Shown here piece after piece: positions 26,837 through 38,255 of a stretch of DNA of 64,000 bases. Under the pieces are notes generated by a model. The model saw only the letters and a program-made list of their open reading frames with translations, was not told the origin of the DNA and did no database searches. The stretch's first letter is position 1; the number at the start of each line of letters is the position of its first letter. The DNA lies in assembly GCA_963775125.1 (NCBI GenBank), contig CAVZHQ010000006.1, forward strand, positions 124,001 to 188,000. Reading direction: 5' to 3'. Source of the DNA: JAHECQ01 sp963775125 (GTDB lineage: Bacteria; Actinomycetota; Acidimicrobiia; Acidimicrobiales; SZUA-35). A program made the translations under genes and the position numbers.

Positions 26837-27942
26837 ACGAGGAAGGCACCGAGGGCGCTGAGCGTGGTGATGGGAATCACCCAGCGGCGGTCACCGGTGG
26901 ACTCGGCGATGAACCCGGCGACAAGGGGTCCGGTTGCTCCCACCAGCTGGCCGATCGTGGACTGGAAGCCCATGGTGGCGCCGAGAGAAGTTCGGTCGTA
27001 GAGCTCGGCGGCTCGCATGCCCTGCAGCGGGCTGAAGGCGCCGATACCGAATCCGACGACCACGGCGAACAACAACGCGACGGCCAACGTCGACGAGAAC
27101 GCCAAGAGGATCGACCCGGCCACGATGGCCCACAGCGCAACGAACAGCGCTCGTCGTGTCCCGATGCGGGTGACGATGATGCCGAGCGGCAGACGTCCCC
27201 CGAGCTGGCAGAACCCTCGTGCGCCGGCAGCCGCCGATGCCGTCGCCAACGGAAGGCCGGCCGCGACCATCACCGGGACCTGGTAGCTGAGAATGACCGA
27301 CGTTGCGACGCCGACCAGGGCGACGGCCACGGTGAATGCTCTGGCCTCGCCACGTGCGGTGGCCGCCTTCGCCACGGCCCGGATGCTGGGCCGGGCCCCA
27401 GTGACATCGGCGGTGAGATTGGGCACGACCACGATGGCGGCGAGGAGGGCCGCCAGCGCGGTGCCGAGAAGGATGCGAATAGTGGTTCGCCACTCGAACG
27501 CATCGTTCAGCCAGGCCGCAACCGGCAGGTAGATGGGGGAGGAGAACGCGCCCCAGATCGTCAGCGCAGCGATCGCCCGTTGCGGGTTGTCGGGATGGAG
27601 ACGGACAACGGTTGCCATGGTGATGTGGTAGAAGCCGAGCGCACCCAGAGCACCCATGCCGAGTGCAGATCCGGCGGCGAACAGAACCGGGTTGTCGGCA
27701 AACGACGCGCCCCCCAGTCCGACCGCCGCCAGGACTGCCGCAAGCCCGAAGACAGCTCGGGGGCCGAGACGGTCCAACAGCCGCCCGCCGAACATCGAAC
27801 CCATCCCGATGAGCGCCATACCTGCGGCGAACGAGCCACTGATCCAGCTCTCGCGCCAACCGGTGTCCTCCAACAGTGGGTCGAGGAGCACGCCGAACGA
27901 GTAGTACCAAGCTCCGTAGCAGCAGATGGTGACCATGCCCAA
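26836..27942 (-). CDS. MFS transporter whose frame lacks its own stop
   Basis: About 369 residues of a 12-span MFS permease (GGRLLDRLGPRAVFGL is motif A; LGGRLPLGIIVTRIGTRRALF its second-half copy). The last span ends near 26840 (SALGAFLVL), but the frame stays open across the degraded hairpin and minisatellite and into PhoX, a 1013-codon open frame. A real fusion is unlikely because PhoX has its own ribosome-binding site and Tat signal. A lost stop or an indel near 26840 is more likely. The start is also uncertain: the frame is open upstream through the 15-bp repeat to 28020, and ATG 27942 may trim TM1. Substrate unknown. Confidence 0.72.
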
Positions 27943-27968
27943 CGCCGCAATGGCCGGGTGGTTCAGGT

Positions 27969-28021
27969 GGCTGTCGTTCGGCTGCGCTGTCGTTCGGCTG
28001 GCTGTCGTTCGGCTGGCTGTC
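27969..28021. repeat. Minisatellite, three copies plus a half of a 15-16-bp unit
   Basis: GGCTGTCGTTCGGCT at 27969-27983 and 28000-28014, with a 16-bp variant between and a partial copy ending at the CoA-transferase stop (28020-28022). It fills the gap between that gene and the MFS start. Confidence 0.88.
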
Positions 28022-29246
28022 AGGTGGGGCCAACGAGGACCCCGTCATCATGCAGCTTCGCAATCCGGTCGTCGTCGTAGCCGAGGACCTCGACCAACAC
28101 CTCTCGATTGTGCTCACCGAGGAGGGGTGCCGGCGGCTCGGTTTCGCGCCGTGCGATGGCGGAGCCGTGCAGCGGGAACCCCGGCACGTTGATGGTGCCG
28201 AACACGTCGTCCTCGATCGAGGTCAGCGCACCCCGCTCTCGGTACCAGGGGTCGAGGTGGGCGTCGGCGGGGTCGACGATGCGCGAAGCCGGCACCCGAT
28301 GGGCGTCGAGGTGGGCAAGCAGCGCGTCATCGGTGGGGTAGGTCTGCATCCAGGCTTCGATGGCATCGACCAGCTCGTTGCGATGGTCGGCTCGACCTTC
28401 TGAGGTCTGGAATCGGGGGTCGTCGCCGAGACCGATGGCGGATGCTGCGTCGCACAAGCGCGGCCATTGTGCATCGAGCACCTGCAGGACGAGCCAGCCT
28501 TCGGGCCCCTGGTAGCTTCCTGCCGGCGGGACCGAGCCGAAGTGTCTGCCTGTTCGACGCAGCCGCTTCTTCCCCTCGGTGACGCTCGGCCCCTGGATGG
28601 CGAAGGGATGCATCTGGAACACCGACTCGACCATCGAGATGTCGAGGAACTGGCCTTCGCCGGTCATCGACCGGCTGAACAGTGCGTGGCCGATCGCGCC
28701 GAAGGCCATGATGCCCGCGCTCAGGTCCGCAATCGGGACCCCAGGCGCAATGGGTGCTCCGTTCGGTTCGCCGGTGAGGGCGACGCTGCCGGCGGCCGCT
28801 TGACCGATGAGGTCGTAGCCGGGGAGCGTCGCCCGAGAGCCGGTGCGACCGTAGGCCGAGATCGACACGTAGATGAGTCGGGGGTTTGCGGCCCGGAGGT
28901 CGTCGGCGCCCAACCCGCGCTTTTCGAGCACGCCGAGGCCGAAGTTCTCGATGAGGACGTCGGACTGGAGCGCCAACTCGCGGATGATCTCGGCTGCTTC
29001 CGGTTTACCGAGATCGATCCCGACGCTTCGCTTCCCCCGATTCTGCTGGATGTAGTAGGAGCTGCGGCCGTCCCGGACGATGGGGAGGAGGCGGGCGAGG
29101 TCGCCGATCGGGCCCGGTTCGATCTTGATGACGTCGGCGCCGAGTCCGGCGAGGAGGAGGCTGGCCGTCGGGCCCGACAGATATTGCGTCAGATCGAGGA
29201 CTCGGATGCCAGAGAGCATGCCTGGCGGTGTGAACGGAGGGTTCAT
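28020..29246 (-). CDS. CaiB/BaiF-type (class III) CoA-transferase
   Basis: A 408-residue family III CoA-transferase, a paralogue of the one at 14775-15998 (both begin VLDLTQYL and share the RGKRS/RGKKS loop). The catalytic Asp is in GVPIADLSAG (about residue 170). HRVPASRIVDPADAHLDPWY near residue 300 is a common family segment. The frame also permits GTG 29255, but ATG 29246 is preferred because TACGGT lies seven nt before it and the GTG would fall within that box's spacer. The enzyme should transfer CoA to a carboxylic acid entering a beta-oxidation-like route; the substrate is unknown. The gene ends at a minisatellite. Confidence 0.92.
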   Translation of the reverse strand: MNPPFTPPGMLSGIRVLDLTQYLSGPTASLLLAGLGADVIKIEPGPIGDLARLLPIVRDGRSSYYIQQNRGKRSVGIDLGKPEAAEIIRELALQSDVLIENFGLGVLEKRGLGADDLRAANPRLIYVSISAYGRTGSRATLPGYDLIGQAAAGSVALTGEPNGAPIAPGVPIADLSAGIMAFGAIGHALFSRSMTGEGQFLDISMVESVFQMHPFAIQGPSVTEGKKRLRRTGRHFGSVPPAGSYQGPEGWLVLQVLDAQWPRLCDAASAIGLGDDPRFQTSEGRADHRNELVDAIEAWMQTYPTDDALLAHLDAHRVPASRIVDPADAHLDPWYRERGALTSIEDDVFGTINVPGFPLHGSAIARRETEPPAPLLGEHNREVLVEVLGYDDDRIAKLHDDGVLVGPT

Positions 29247-29253
29247 CGGGCGC

Positions 29254-29259
29254 ACCGTA
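29254..29259 (-). promoter_or_regulatory. -10 box, leaderless start of the second CoA-transferase
   Basis: TACGGT on the minus strand lies seven nt before ATG 29246. The identical hexamer and spacing occur before ribH. Confidence 0.5.
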
Positions 29260-29318
29260 GCGGGCCAGGCCCGGGGGTTTCAGGTTAGGGTTCGGACGGA
29301 CACAACCAGGAGGGTGCC

Positions 29319-30728
29319 ATGGGCTCGATCATCGTTGTAGGCGGCGGCATTGTCGGCCTGGGGGCCGCGGTAATGCTGGCCAACGACGGGCACCAGGTGA
29401 CCGTGCTCGAACGCGATGCCGCCCCACCGCCGCCGCCAGGAGAAGCGTGGGACAACTGGGACCGTCGCGGTGTCAGCCAGTTCCGCATGATCCACCTCCT
29501 GTTGGCTGCCTCCACCGAGGTCGCCGAGTCCGAAATCCCTGGTTTCGTCGAAGCGCTCACGGCTGCGGGGGGTCTCGACCTGAACCTTCTTGCCGGTCTA
29601 CCCGATGCCATTACCGGCGGTCGTCGACCGGACGACGACCGGCTGCGGATCGTGACCGCCCGACGGCCGGTGTTCGAAGCAGTGATGGCTGCGCTGGCCG
29701 ACGCGACCGATGGTGTCACGGTGCGGCGTGGTGTTGCCGTCACCGGCTTGTTGACCAACGGTGCGCCCTCAGGCGTGCAGCCCGCGCACGTCGTCGGGGT
29801 CGTGACCGACGATGGTGCAGAGCTTCGCGCCGACATTGTCATCGATTGCGGCGGTCGCCGATCGGCGATGCCGAACCTGCTGGAAGCAGCGGGCGGTCGG
29901 CGTCCCGGCGAACAGATCGAGGACAGCGGTTTCGTCTACTACGCCCGCCACTTCCGGTCGGGTGATGGCTCGATCCCCATGGCCTTCGGCAGCATGCTGC
30001 AGCACTACCCGACGGTGTCGGTTCTCACGCTCCCTGCCGACAATGGGACCTGGGGGGTGGGCATCGTGACCGCGGGAAGCGACGCCGGCCTGCGGGGCCT
30101 GACCGACATCGATCGCTGGACCGCCGTCGTCAAGGCCCATCCGTTCGTCGCCCACTGGGTCGACGCCGAACCACTGACCGACGTCAAGGTCATGGCCGGC
30201 ATCGAGGACCGACGTCGTACCTACATCGCCGACGGCAAGCCGGTGGTCACCGGGCTGTTGCCCCTGGCCGACGCGTGGGCCTGCACCAACCCGTCGCTCG
30301 GCCGAGGCGTGTCCATCGGTCTCCTGCACGCGTCGGCCTTGCGATCGACGCTTCACGGCGAGTCGTTCGACGACCACTATGGGCTTGCGCTCCGTTGGCA
30401 CCACGCAACCGAGCGCGACGTCGAGCCCTACTACGACGACACGTTGGCGTTCGACCGGCACCGCCTTGGCGAAGTCCACGCAGCCATCGACGGCAGGCTC
30501 TATGAGCCGAACGACCCGGTCTGGACCTTCACCAAGAACCTGGCGGCGTCGACCGCCAAGGACCCAGACCTGCTGCGGGCCCAGGTGCAGGTGGGCATGT
30601 TGCTCGATCGGTTGCCGAACGTGATGCAGAACGCAGAGCTCGTTGCACGGGCGGAACGGTTGGCCGACCACAGTCCCGTGCCGGGGCCCGACCGCGCCGA
30701 GCTGCTGGCACTGGCCGCACGGAACTGA
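29319..30728 (+). CDS. FAD-dependent oxidoreductase/monooxygenase
   Basis: A 469-residue flavoprotein. VVGGGIVGLGAA at residues 6-17 binds the FAD ADP moiety, followed by VTVLERD at the end of beta-2. GLLPLADAWACTNPSLGRGVSIGLLHA near residue 310 replaces the usual GDAAH motif: the position reads ADAWACTNP, as seen in some halogenase/geranylgeranyl reductase-like flavoproteins. The reaction cannot be specified. AGGAGGG precedes the ATG. The next gene, an NTF2-like protein, follows after 12 bp and probably forms a two-gene operon, a pairing known from polyketide and steroid tailoring pathways. Confidence 0.82.
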   Translation: MGSIIVVGGGIVGLGAAVMLANDGHQVTVLERDAAPPPPPGEAWDNWDRRGVSQFRMIHLLLAASTEVAESEIPGFVEALTAAGGLDLNLLAGLPDAITGGRRPDDDRLRIVTARRPVFEAVMAALADATDGVTVRRGVAVTGLLTNGAPSGVQPAHVVGVVTDDGAELRADIVIDCGGRRSAMPNLLEAAGGRRPGEQIEDSGFVYYARHFRSGDGSIPMAFGSMLQHYPTVSVLTLPADNGTWGVGIVTAGSDAGLRGLTDIDRWTAVVKAHPFVAHWVDAEPLTDVKVMAGIEDRRRTYIADGKPVVTGLLPLADAWACTNPSLGRGVSIGLLHASALRSTLHGESFDDHYGLALRWHHATERDVEPYYDDTLAFDRHRLGEVHAAIDGRLYEPNDPVWTFTKNLAASTAKDPDLLRAQVQVGMLLDRLPNVMQNAELVARAERLADHSPVPGPDRAELLALAARN

Positions 30729-30740
30729 TAACAACCTGCC

Positions 30741-31109
30741 ATGACTGAAGACGACATCGCCACGCTCGAAGACCGCCGTTTCGCCGCTCAGATGTCGGGC
30801 GACGGCGCCGCGCTCGACGAACTCCTGGCCGACAATCTGCGCTACACCCATTCCAACGCGGCCGTCGACACCAAAGCGTCCTACATCGACTCCATCACCT
30901 CCGGACGAGTGACCTACCGCGATGTGCGCCGCACCGAGACCGACATCCAACTGGCCGACGCCGCGGCCATCGTGACGGGCCGAGCCGAACTCGACGTCTC
31001 GACACCGATGGGCGACCGGACGATCGTGTGCCGCTACAGCGCGGTGTGGGGTGCGGTCGGCGGAACGTGGCAGTTCCTCGCCTGGGAGTCCACCCCCTTC
31101 CCCGCCTGA
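30741..31109 (+). CDS. NTF2-like (SnoaL/DUF4440) protein
   Basis: A 122-residue cone-fold protein: an N-terminal helix pair (EDRRFAAQMSGDGAALDELLADNLRYTHSNA) followed by strands ending in WGAVGGTWQFLAWESTPF. HSNAAVDTKASYIDSITSG matches the DUF4440 group, where a His after the second helix lines the pocket. Such proteins act as isomerases, dehydratases or small-ligand binders. It follows the flavoprotein closely on the same strand. Confidence 0.8.
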   Translation: MTEDDIATLEDRRFAAQMSGDGAALDELLADNLRYTHSNAAVDTKASYIDSITSGRVTYRDVRRTETDIQLADAAAIVTGRAELDVSTPMGDRTIVCRYSAVWGAVGGTWQFLAWESTPFPA

Positions 31110-31138
31110 GCCCCGCCCTCGCTACCCCTCGGCGTTCT

Positions 31139-31175
31139 GTGCAGGGTTGTCCACGTCCAGCGTGGGAAACGCACG
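31139..31175. terminator. Degenerate copy of the GTGCAGCGTT/CCACG hairpin
   Basis: GTGCAGGGTTGTCCACG, loop TCCAG, CGTGGGAAACGCAC. It matches the hairpins at 5888 and 33174 with a few changed pairs and a shortened right arm, at the end of the NTF2-like gene. The remaining sequence to 31330 shows nothing further beyond GGGAG before the next ATG. Confidence 0.5.
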
Positions 31176-31330
31176 AATCGCCTGACAGCTTCGGGAGTGT
31201 GGCCTGGGGTGGGAGCGAACGTTCACGTTGTGTTTTCGTCGGCGCCGTGGAAAAGGCCGTGGCGACGGGCTAGACCGGAGGGCAGCGGGGCGGCGGGCGC
31301 TCCTGCGTCGAAGAACAGCGGGAGCAGCCA

Positions 31331-33137
31331 ATGCAGTCCTCGAAACCGACTCGTCGAGCGGGGGCCATTCGTGGCCGTCCTGGCCTTCCTCCTCGCCGCG
31401 GCATCGCTCGGAGCGTTGCCCGCATCAGCCGCCCGGGACGGCAAACCGCACCCTCCCCGGCAACCCCGACCCCGCGGGTCAGCTGGTCCAGGTGCAGCTG
31501 TTGGGCTTCAACGACTACCACGGCCACCTCGAGGCGAGCACCCCGGGCACCCTGAACGGTGTGGCCGGCGGGCGGTGGCCAGTACCTGGCCGTCCAAGCT
31601 CAACGAGCTGCGAGCGGGCAAGAAGAACACGCTGACCGTCGCGGCCGGCGACCTCATCGGCGGAACGCCGTTCCTGTCGGGGCTCTTCAACGATGAGCCC
31701 TCGGTCGAGTCGCTCAACGCCATGAAGCTCGACGTCTCCAGCGTCGGCAACCACGAGTTCGACGACGGCATCGCCGAACTGCTCCGTATGCAGTACGGCG
31801 GTTGCCACCCCGAGGACGGGTGCTATTTCCCGGACCAGCCCTATCGCGGGCGCCGACTTCCAGTGGCTGGCCGCCAACACGGTGAACGAGGCGACCGGTG
31901 AGACCCCGCTGCCTCCCTACTGGATCAAGCAGTACGAGAACATCAAGGTCGGCTTCATCGGTATGACCACCGAGGAGACGCCGTCGCTCGTGGCCCAGGC
32001 GGGCATCCTCGGCTACGACTTCCTCGACGAGGCCACGACCGCCAACGCGCTCGTCCCCGTGCTGAAGGCCCAGGGCGTCGAGGCCATCGTCGTGCTGCTG
32101 CACGAGGGTGCGACCCAGACGCCGGCCCCCGGCGACATCAACGGCTGTGTCGGCTTCACCGGAGCGGTCGCCGCGATCAACGCGGCACTCGATCCCGAGA
32201 TCGACGTCATGATCACCGGCCACACCCATCAGCCCTACAACTGCCGTCTCGCCGACTCGGCCGGGCCAGCCCCGCATCGTGACCAGCGCCTACTCGTTCG
32301 GTCGAGTGGTCACCGAGGTCAGCCTGGTGCTGGACAAGCGGACCAAGGACGTGCGCCGTGATCTCAGCACCGCGTTGAACCACGGGGTCATCCAGAGCCA
32401 GCTGACTGCCTGATCCGGCCGTCACTGCGGTGCTCGCCAAGTGGTCGGCCCTGGCCGGCTCGGTGGGCAACCGCCCGGTAGGCACCATCACCGCCGACAT
32501 CCTGCGGGGTTCGGCGCTGGGCGTGGAGAATCGGGCAATCGAAACGCCGGCAGGCAACCTGGTCGCCGACGCTCAGGTCTGGGCGACCGACGGCCAATGG
32601 TGCGCAGTTGGCGTTGATGAACCCTGGTGGCGTGCGCTCGGACCTCACCTTCGCTTCCTCGGTTGCCGGCGAGGGTGCCGGTGTCGTCACCTACGGCGAG
32701 GCGTTCACCTTCCAGCCCTTCGGCAACCTGCTGGTCACCATCCCGATGACCGGGGCGCAGATCGAGGCGGTGCTGCGACGAGCAGTGCCAGCCTGTCTGG
32801 CTCCAGTCGGACCGTTCCTACATCTCGGTGTCTCTGAAGGCCTCACCTACGACCTTGTCCAAGACGATCAACATCAACGCCAACACCTGCACCAGCATCA
32901 CGGTGTCCAACCTTCAGCTGAATGGCGCCGCGATCCTCGCCGGGGACCGTCTACCAGGTCACGGTGAACAACTTCCTGGCGGACGGTGGCGACAACTTCG
33001 TCAGCGTTCCGCAGCCGATCGCTCCGTCACTTCGTGTCGGTGGCGGTGAGGATCTGGCTCAGTTGGTCGCCTTCTTCGAGGCCGAGAACCCAGCGGTCAA
33101 GCCCCCGCTGACCAATCGGGTGAACGAACTCAACTGA
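31331..33137 (+). pseudogene. Secreted 5'-nucleotidase/2',3'-cyclic phosphodiesterase (UshA-like), about ten frameshifts
   Basis: Metallophosphatase plus 5'-nucleotidase C-terminal domain spread over all three frames. The start MQSSKPTRRAG is followed, after a shift in a G5 run near 31363, by a signal sequence (FVAVLAFLLAAASLGALPASA). Then come GFNDYHGHLEA (metal site), GDLIGGTPFLSG and SVGNHEFDDGIAEL, ITGHTHQPYNC (third metal motif), and MNPGGVRSDL and YGEAFTFQPFGNLL of the substrate-binding domain, ending VNNFLADGGDNFVS...NRVNELN. Shifts lie near 31363, 31440, 31565, 31850, 32263, 32410, 32600, 32800, 32857, 32940 and 33030. Every motif is intact, so coding selection is recent. Either sequence errors are dense here or the gene died very recently. 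Confidence 0.82.
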
Positions 33138-33173
33138 CCCGAAGCCGGACCGACGCTCCCGCCCGTTCCCCGC

Positions 33174-33220
33174 TTCTGTGCAGCGTTTTCCACGCTCAGC
33201 GTGGAAAACGCTGCACAGAA
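33174..33220. terminator. Perfect 21-bp hairpin between convergent genes
   Basis: Arms 33174-33194 and 33200-33220 are perfectly complementary around CTCAG. It lies between the ends of the 5'-nucleotidase and the acyl-CoA dehydrogenase and is the longest form of the family also seen at 5888 and 31139. Confidence 0.8.
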
Positions 33221-33256
33221 CGTGGTGGGGTGTTGGTGACGGCTGGGTTTGGCAGG

Positions 33257-34501
33257 TCAGGAGCGGCGGACGTCGCGGAAGGCGATGTCCTTGTCGACTT
33301 CGGGCTCCTTGGGCAGGCCGAGGATGCGTTCGCCGATGATGTTGCGCTGGATCTGGTCGGTGCCGCCGCCGATGCTGGTGAAGAAGGCGTTGAGCAGCGA
33401 GTAGGTGGCGTCGGCCGCGCGAGGCGAGTCGTTACCGGCCAACGTGGCTTCGGCTCCCAGCAGTTCGTTCTGCAGCGAGCCTGCGTAGTGCAGGATGCCC
33501 GACATCGCCAGCTTGCCCATCGAGACCAGCGGGGTCGACGTGCCCTGCTCCAGCGCGGCCTTCGCCCGAGCGTTGTTCCACTCGTTGACCTGCCGCATCG
33601 AGTGCAGGCGGGTGAGTTTCTGGCGGATCAGCGGGTCGGTCGACCGGCCGGTCTGGCGGGCCAGGTCGAGGAGCGACAGATCCGGAATGGGCGCGCTGGC
33701 CTCGTCGTCAGAGTCGCGCACGGCCTCCGCTTCCTTGCCGGCACGGCGTCGCCAGGTTTGACCCATCACCGCCCGCTCGTACGCCAACGCGGTCATGAGG
33801 ACGTTCCACCCTTGGCCGGTCTCGCCCAGCCGGTTGGTGTCGGGGACCCGGGCATCGGTGATGAAGACCTCGTTGAAGCGCGAGTCGCCGGTCGCCTGAC
33901 GCAAGGCCCGTACCTCGACGCCGGCCTGGCGCATGGGGAAGAAGAAGAACGTGATACCGCGATGTTTGGGTACGTCCCAGTTGGAGCGGGTGATGAGGAG
34001 CGCGTAGTCGGCGCTGCGGCCGCTGGACGTCCACACTTTCTGTCCGTTGATGATCCATTCGTCGCCGTCGCGGTCGGCCCGGGTCTGAATGCCCGCCAGG
34101 TCGGACCCGGCCCCCGGCTCGGAATACAGCAGGCACATGTTGACCTTGCCCAGCATCAGCGGCCGAAGGAATTGGTCGATCAGTGCCGGTTGACCGGCGG
34201 CGAGGAGGGTGTTGGCCCACAGGTTGGCGACGTCCTGGCCGGCACCCGGCGCACCGACCTTGGCGAACTCCTCGGCGACCACTTGCCCGATCTCGGGCGG
34301 GATGCCTCGGCCGAACCGCTCGACCGGCCAGCTGGGCGCAGCCCAACCGGCGTCGATCACCTGCTCGACGAAGCGTTGCGACGAACCGTCGGGCAGGGGA
34401 GCGGCGGCCGCGGTGGGATCACCGGTCCAATGCTCTGCCAGCCAAGCCCGGGCCTCGGCCCGTAGGTCATCGGCGACGGACTCGGAGACGTTGCTGCTCA
34501 T
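33257..34501 (-). CDS. Acyl-CoA dehydrogenase (FadE-like)
   Basis: A complete 414-residue acyl-CoA dehydrogenase, close in sequence to the gene at 4639-5878 (SEPGAGSDLAGIQT, GQKVWTSSGRSADYALLI, ending ERILGLPKEPE). The C-terminal signature is GGGTDQIQRN; the MCAD-type base is missing, and the Glu in ALAYERAVMG (helix G) is the candidate base, as in isovaleryl-CoA-type enzymes. It has an intact frame, unlike its paralogue. TAGGGT six nt before the ATG predicts a leaderless mRNA. The gene is divergent from valS with only 60 bp between the start codons, so the two promoters sit almost back to back. Confidence 0.92.
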   Translation of the reverse strand: MSSNVSESVADDLRAEARAWLAEHWTGDPTAAAAPLPDGSSQRFVEQVIDAGWAAPSWPVERFGRGIPPEIGQVVAEEFAKVGAPGAGQDVANLWANTLLAAGQPALIDQFLRPLMLGKVNMCLLYSEPGAGSDLAGIQTRADRDGDEWIINGQKVWTSSGRSADYALLITRSNWDVPKHRGITFFFFPMRQAGVEVRALRQATGDSRFNEVFITDARVPDTNRLGETGQGWNVLMTALAYERAVMGQTWRRRAGKEAEAVRDSDDEASAPIPDLSLLDLARQTGRSTDPLIRQKLTRLHSMRQVNEWNNARAKAALEQGTSTPLVSMGKLAMSGILHYAGSLQNELLGAEATLAGNDSPRAADATYSLLNAFFTSIGGGTDQIQRNIIGERILGLPKEPEVDKDIAFRDVRRS

Positions 34502-34507
34502 GGTTCG

Positions 34508-34513
34508 ACCCTA
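34508..34513 (-). promoter_or_regulatory. -10 box, leaderless start of the third acyl-CoA dehydrogenase
   Basis: TAGGGT on the minus strand is followed by six nt and ATG 34501. Confidence 0.6.
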
Positions 34514-34549
34514 CCGAATACTCCAGGTCGGGACGAAGTATGGGTCCTC

Positions 34550-34555
34550 TAGATT
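34550..34555 (+). promoter_or_regulatory. -10 box, leaderless start of valS
   Basis: TAGATT is followed by six nt and GTG 34562. No ribosome-binding site is present and no T-box-like leader can fit. Confidence 0.6.
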
Positions 34556-34561
34556 GCAGGG

Positions 34562-37762
<3,201 letters not shown>

Positions 37763-37772
37763 CCTTCGCGGG

Positions 37773-38255
37773 TCAAGCTGCCGATCGCTTCTTCTTCTTC
37801 TTGTTCTTCAGAGAAGGCCCTCCTGTTCGCGACGTGGACGTCGGTTTCGACCCCCTCGGCTCCGCTGGCTGCGCGTCCATCCGATAGACGTAGGCATCCT
37901 GGATCGTCACTCCGTTGACGACGTTGTTCGTCAGCCGAACGCCCCCGAAACTCGGAAGATGCAGCATCTTCGAAACTAGGCGAACCGCAGGGTCATTCAT
38001 TCTCTGAACGGACACCTGGTCCATGCCGATGGGGAACGGTGGTTCCATCCCAGAAAGCGCGACGTGAAGGACCTCATAGCCTGCCTTCGGCGTAAGTCTT
38101 TCGAGCGCGCCACCCGCGACCACATACCACCATCGACTTTGTTCCTCGACCCAGAACCACATCGCGACCTCAGGATCGACTCCCGCAGCGTCGAGACGGT
38201 GAAGAATCTCCTCGCCGACGTCAATCAGAGGCTTCACCAGCGAATCTTGATCCAT
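37773..38255 (-). CDS. Hypothetical protein with a lysine-rich tail, paired with a HEPN-like gene
   Basis: About 160 residues from ATG 38255, which overlaps the last 22 nt of the HEPN-like gene. I do not recognise the family. The first 125 residues look folded, with aromatic-rich MWFWVEEQSRWWYVVAGG and several predicted strands; the last 35 are disordered and end KNKKKKKRSAA, which suggests nucleic-acid binding. An upstream start at 38348 in the same frame is possible but lies wholly within the neighbour. Base composition is visibly less GC-rich than in the flanking genes, hinting at transfer. The tight overlap indicates the two proteins are made together. Confidence 0.6.
   Translation of the reverse strand: MDQDSLVKPLIDVGEEILHRLDAAGVDPEVAMWFWVEEQSRWWYVVAGGALERLTPKAGYEVLHVALSGMEPPFPIGMDQVSVQRMNDPAVRLVSKMLHLPSFGGVRLTNNVVNGVTIQDAYVYRMDAQPAEPRGSKPTSTSRTGGPSLKNKKKKKRSAA

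Noticed and set aside
24901..27942. A genuine MFS-PhoX fusion protein
   Set aside because: PhoX has its own AGGAGA ribosome-binding site, ATG and Tat signal, and the linking sequence is a translated terminator and minisatellite. I kept two genes and listed the read-through as a finding.
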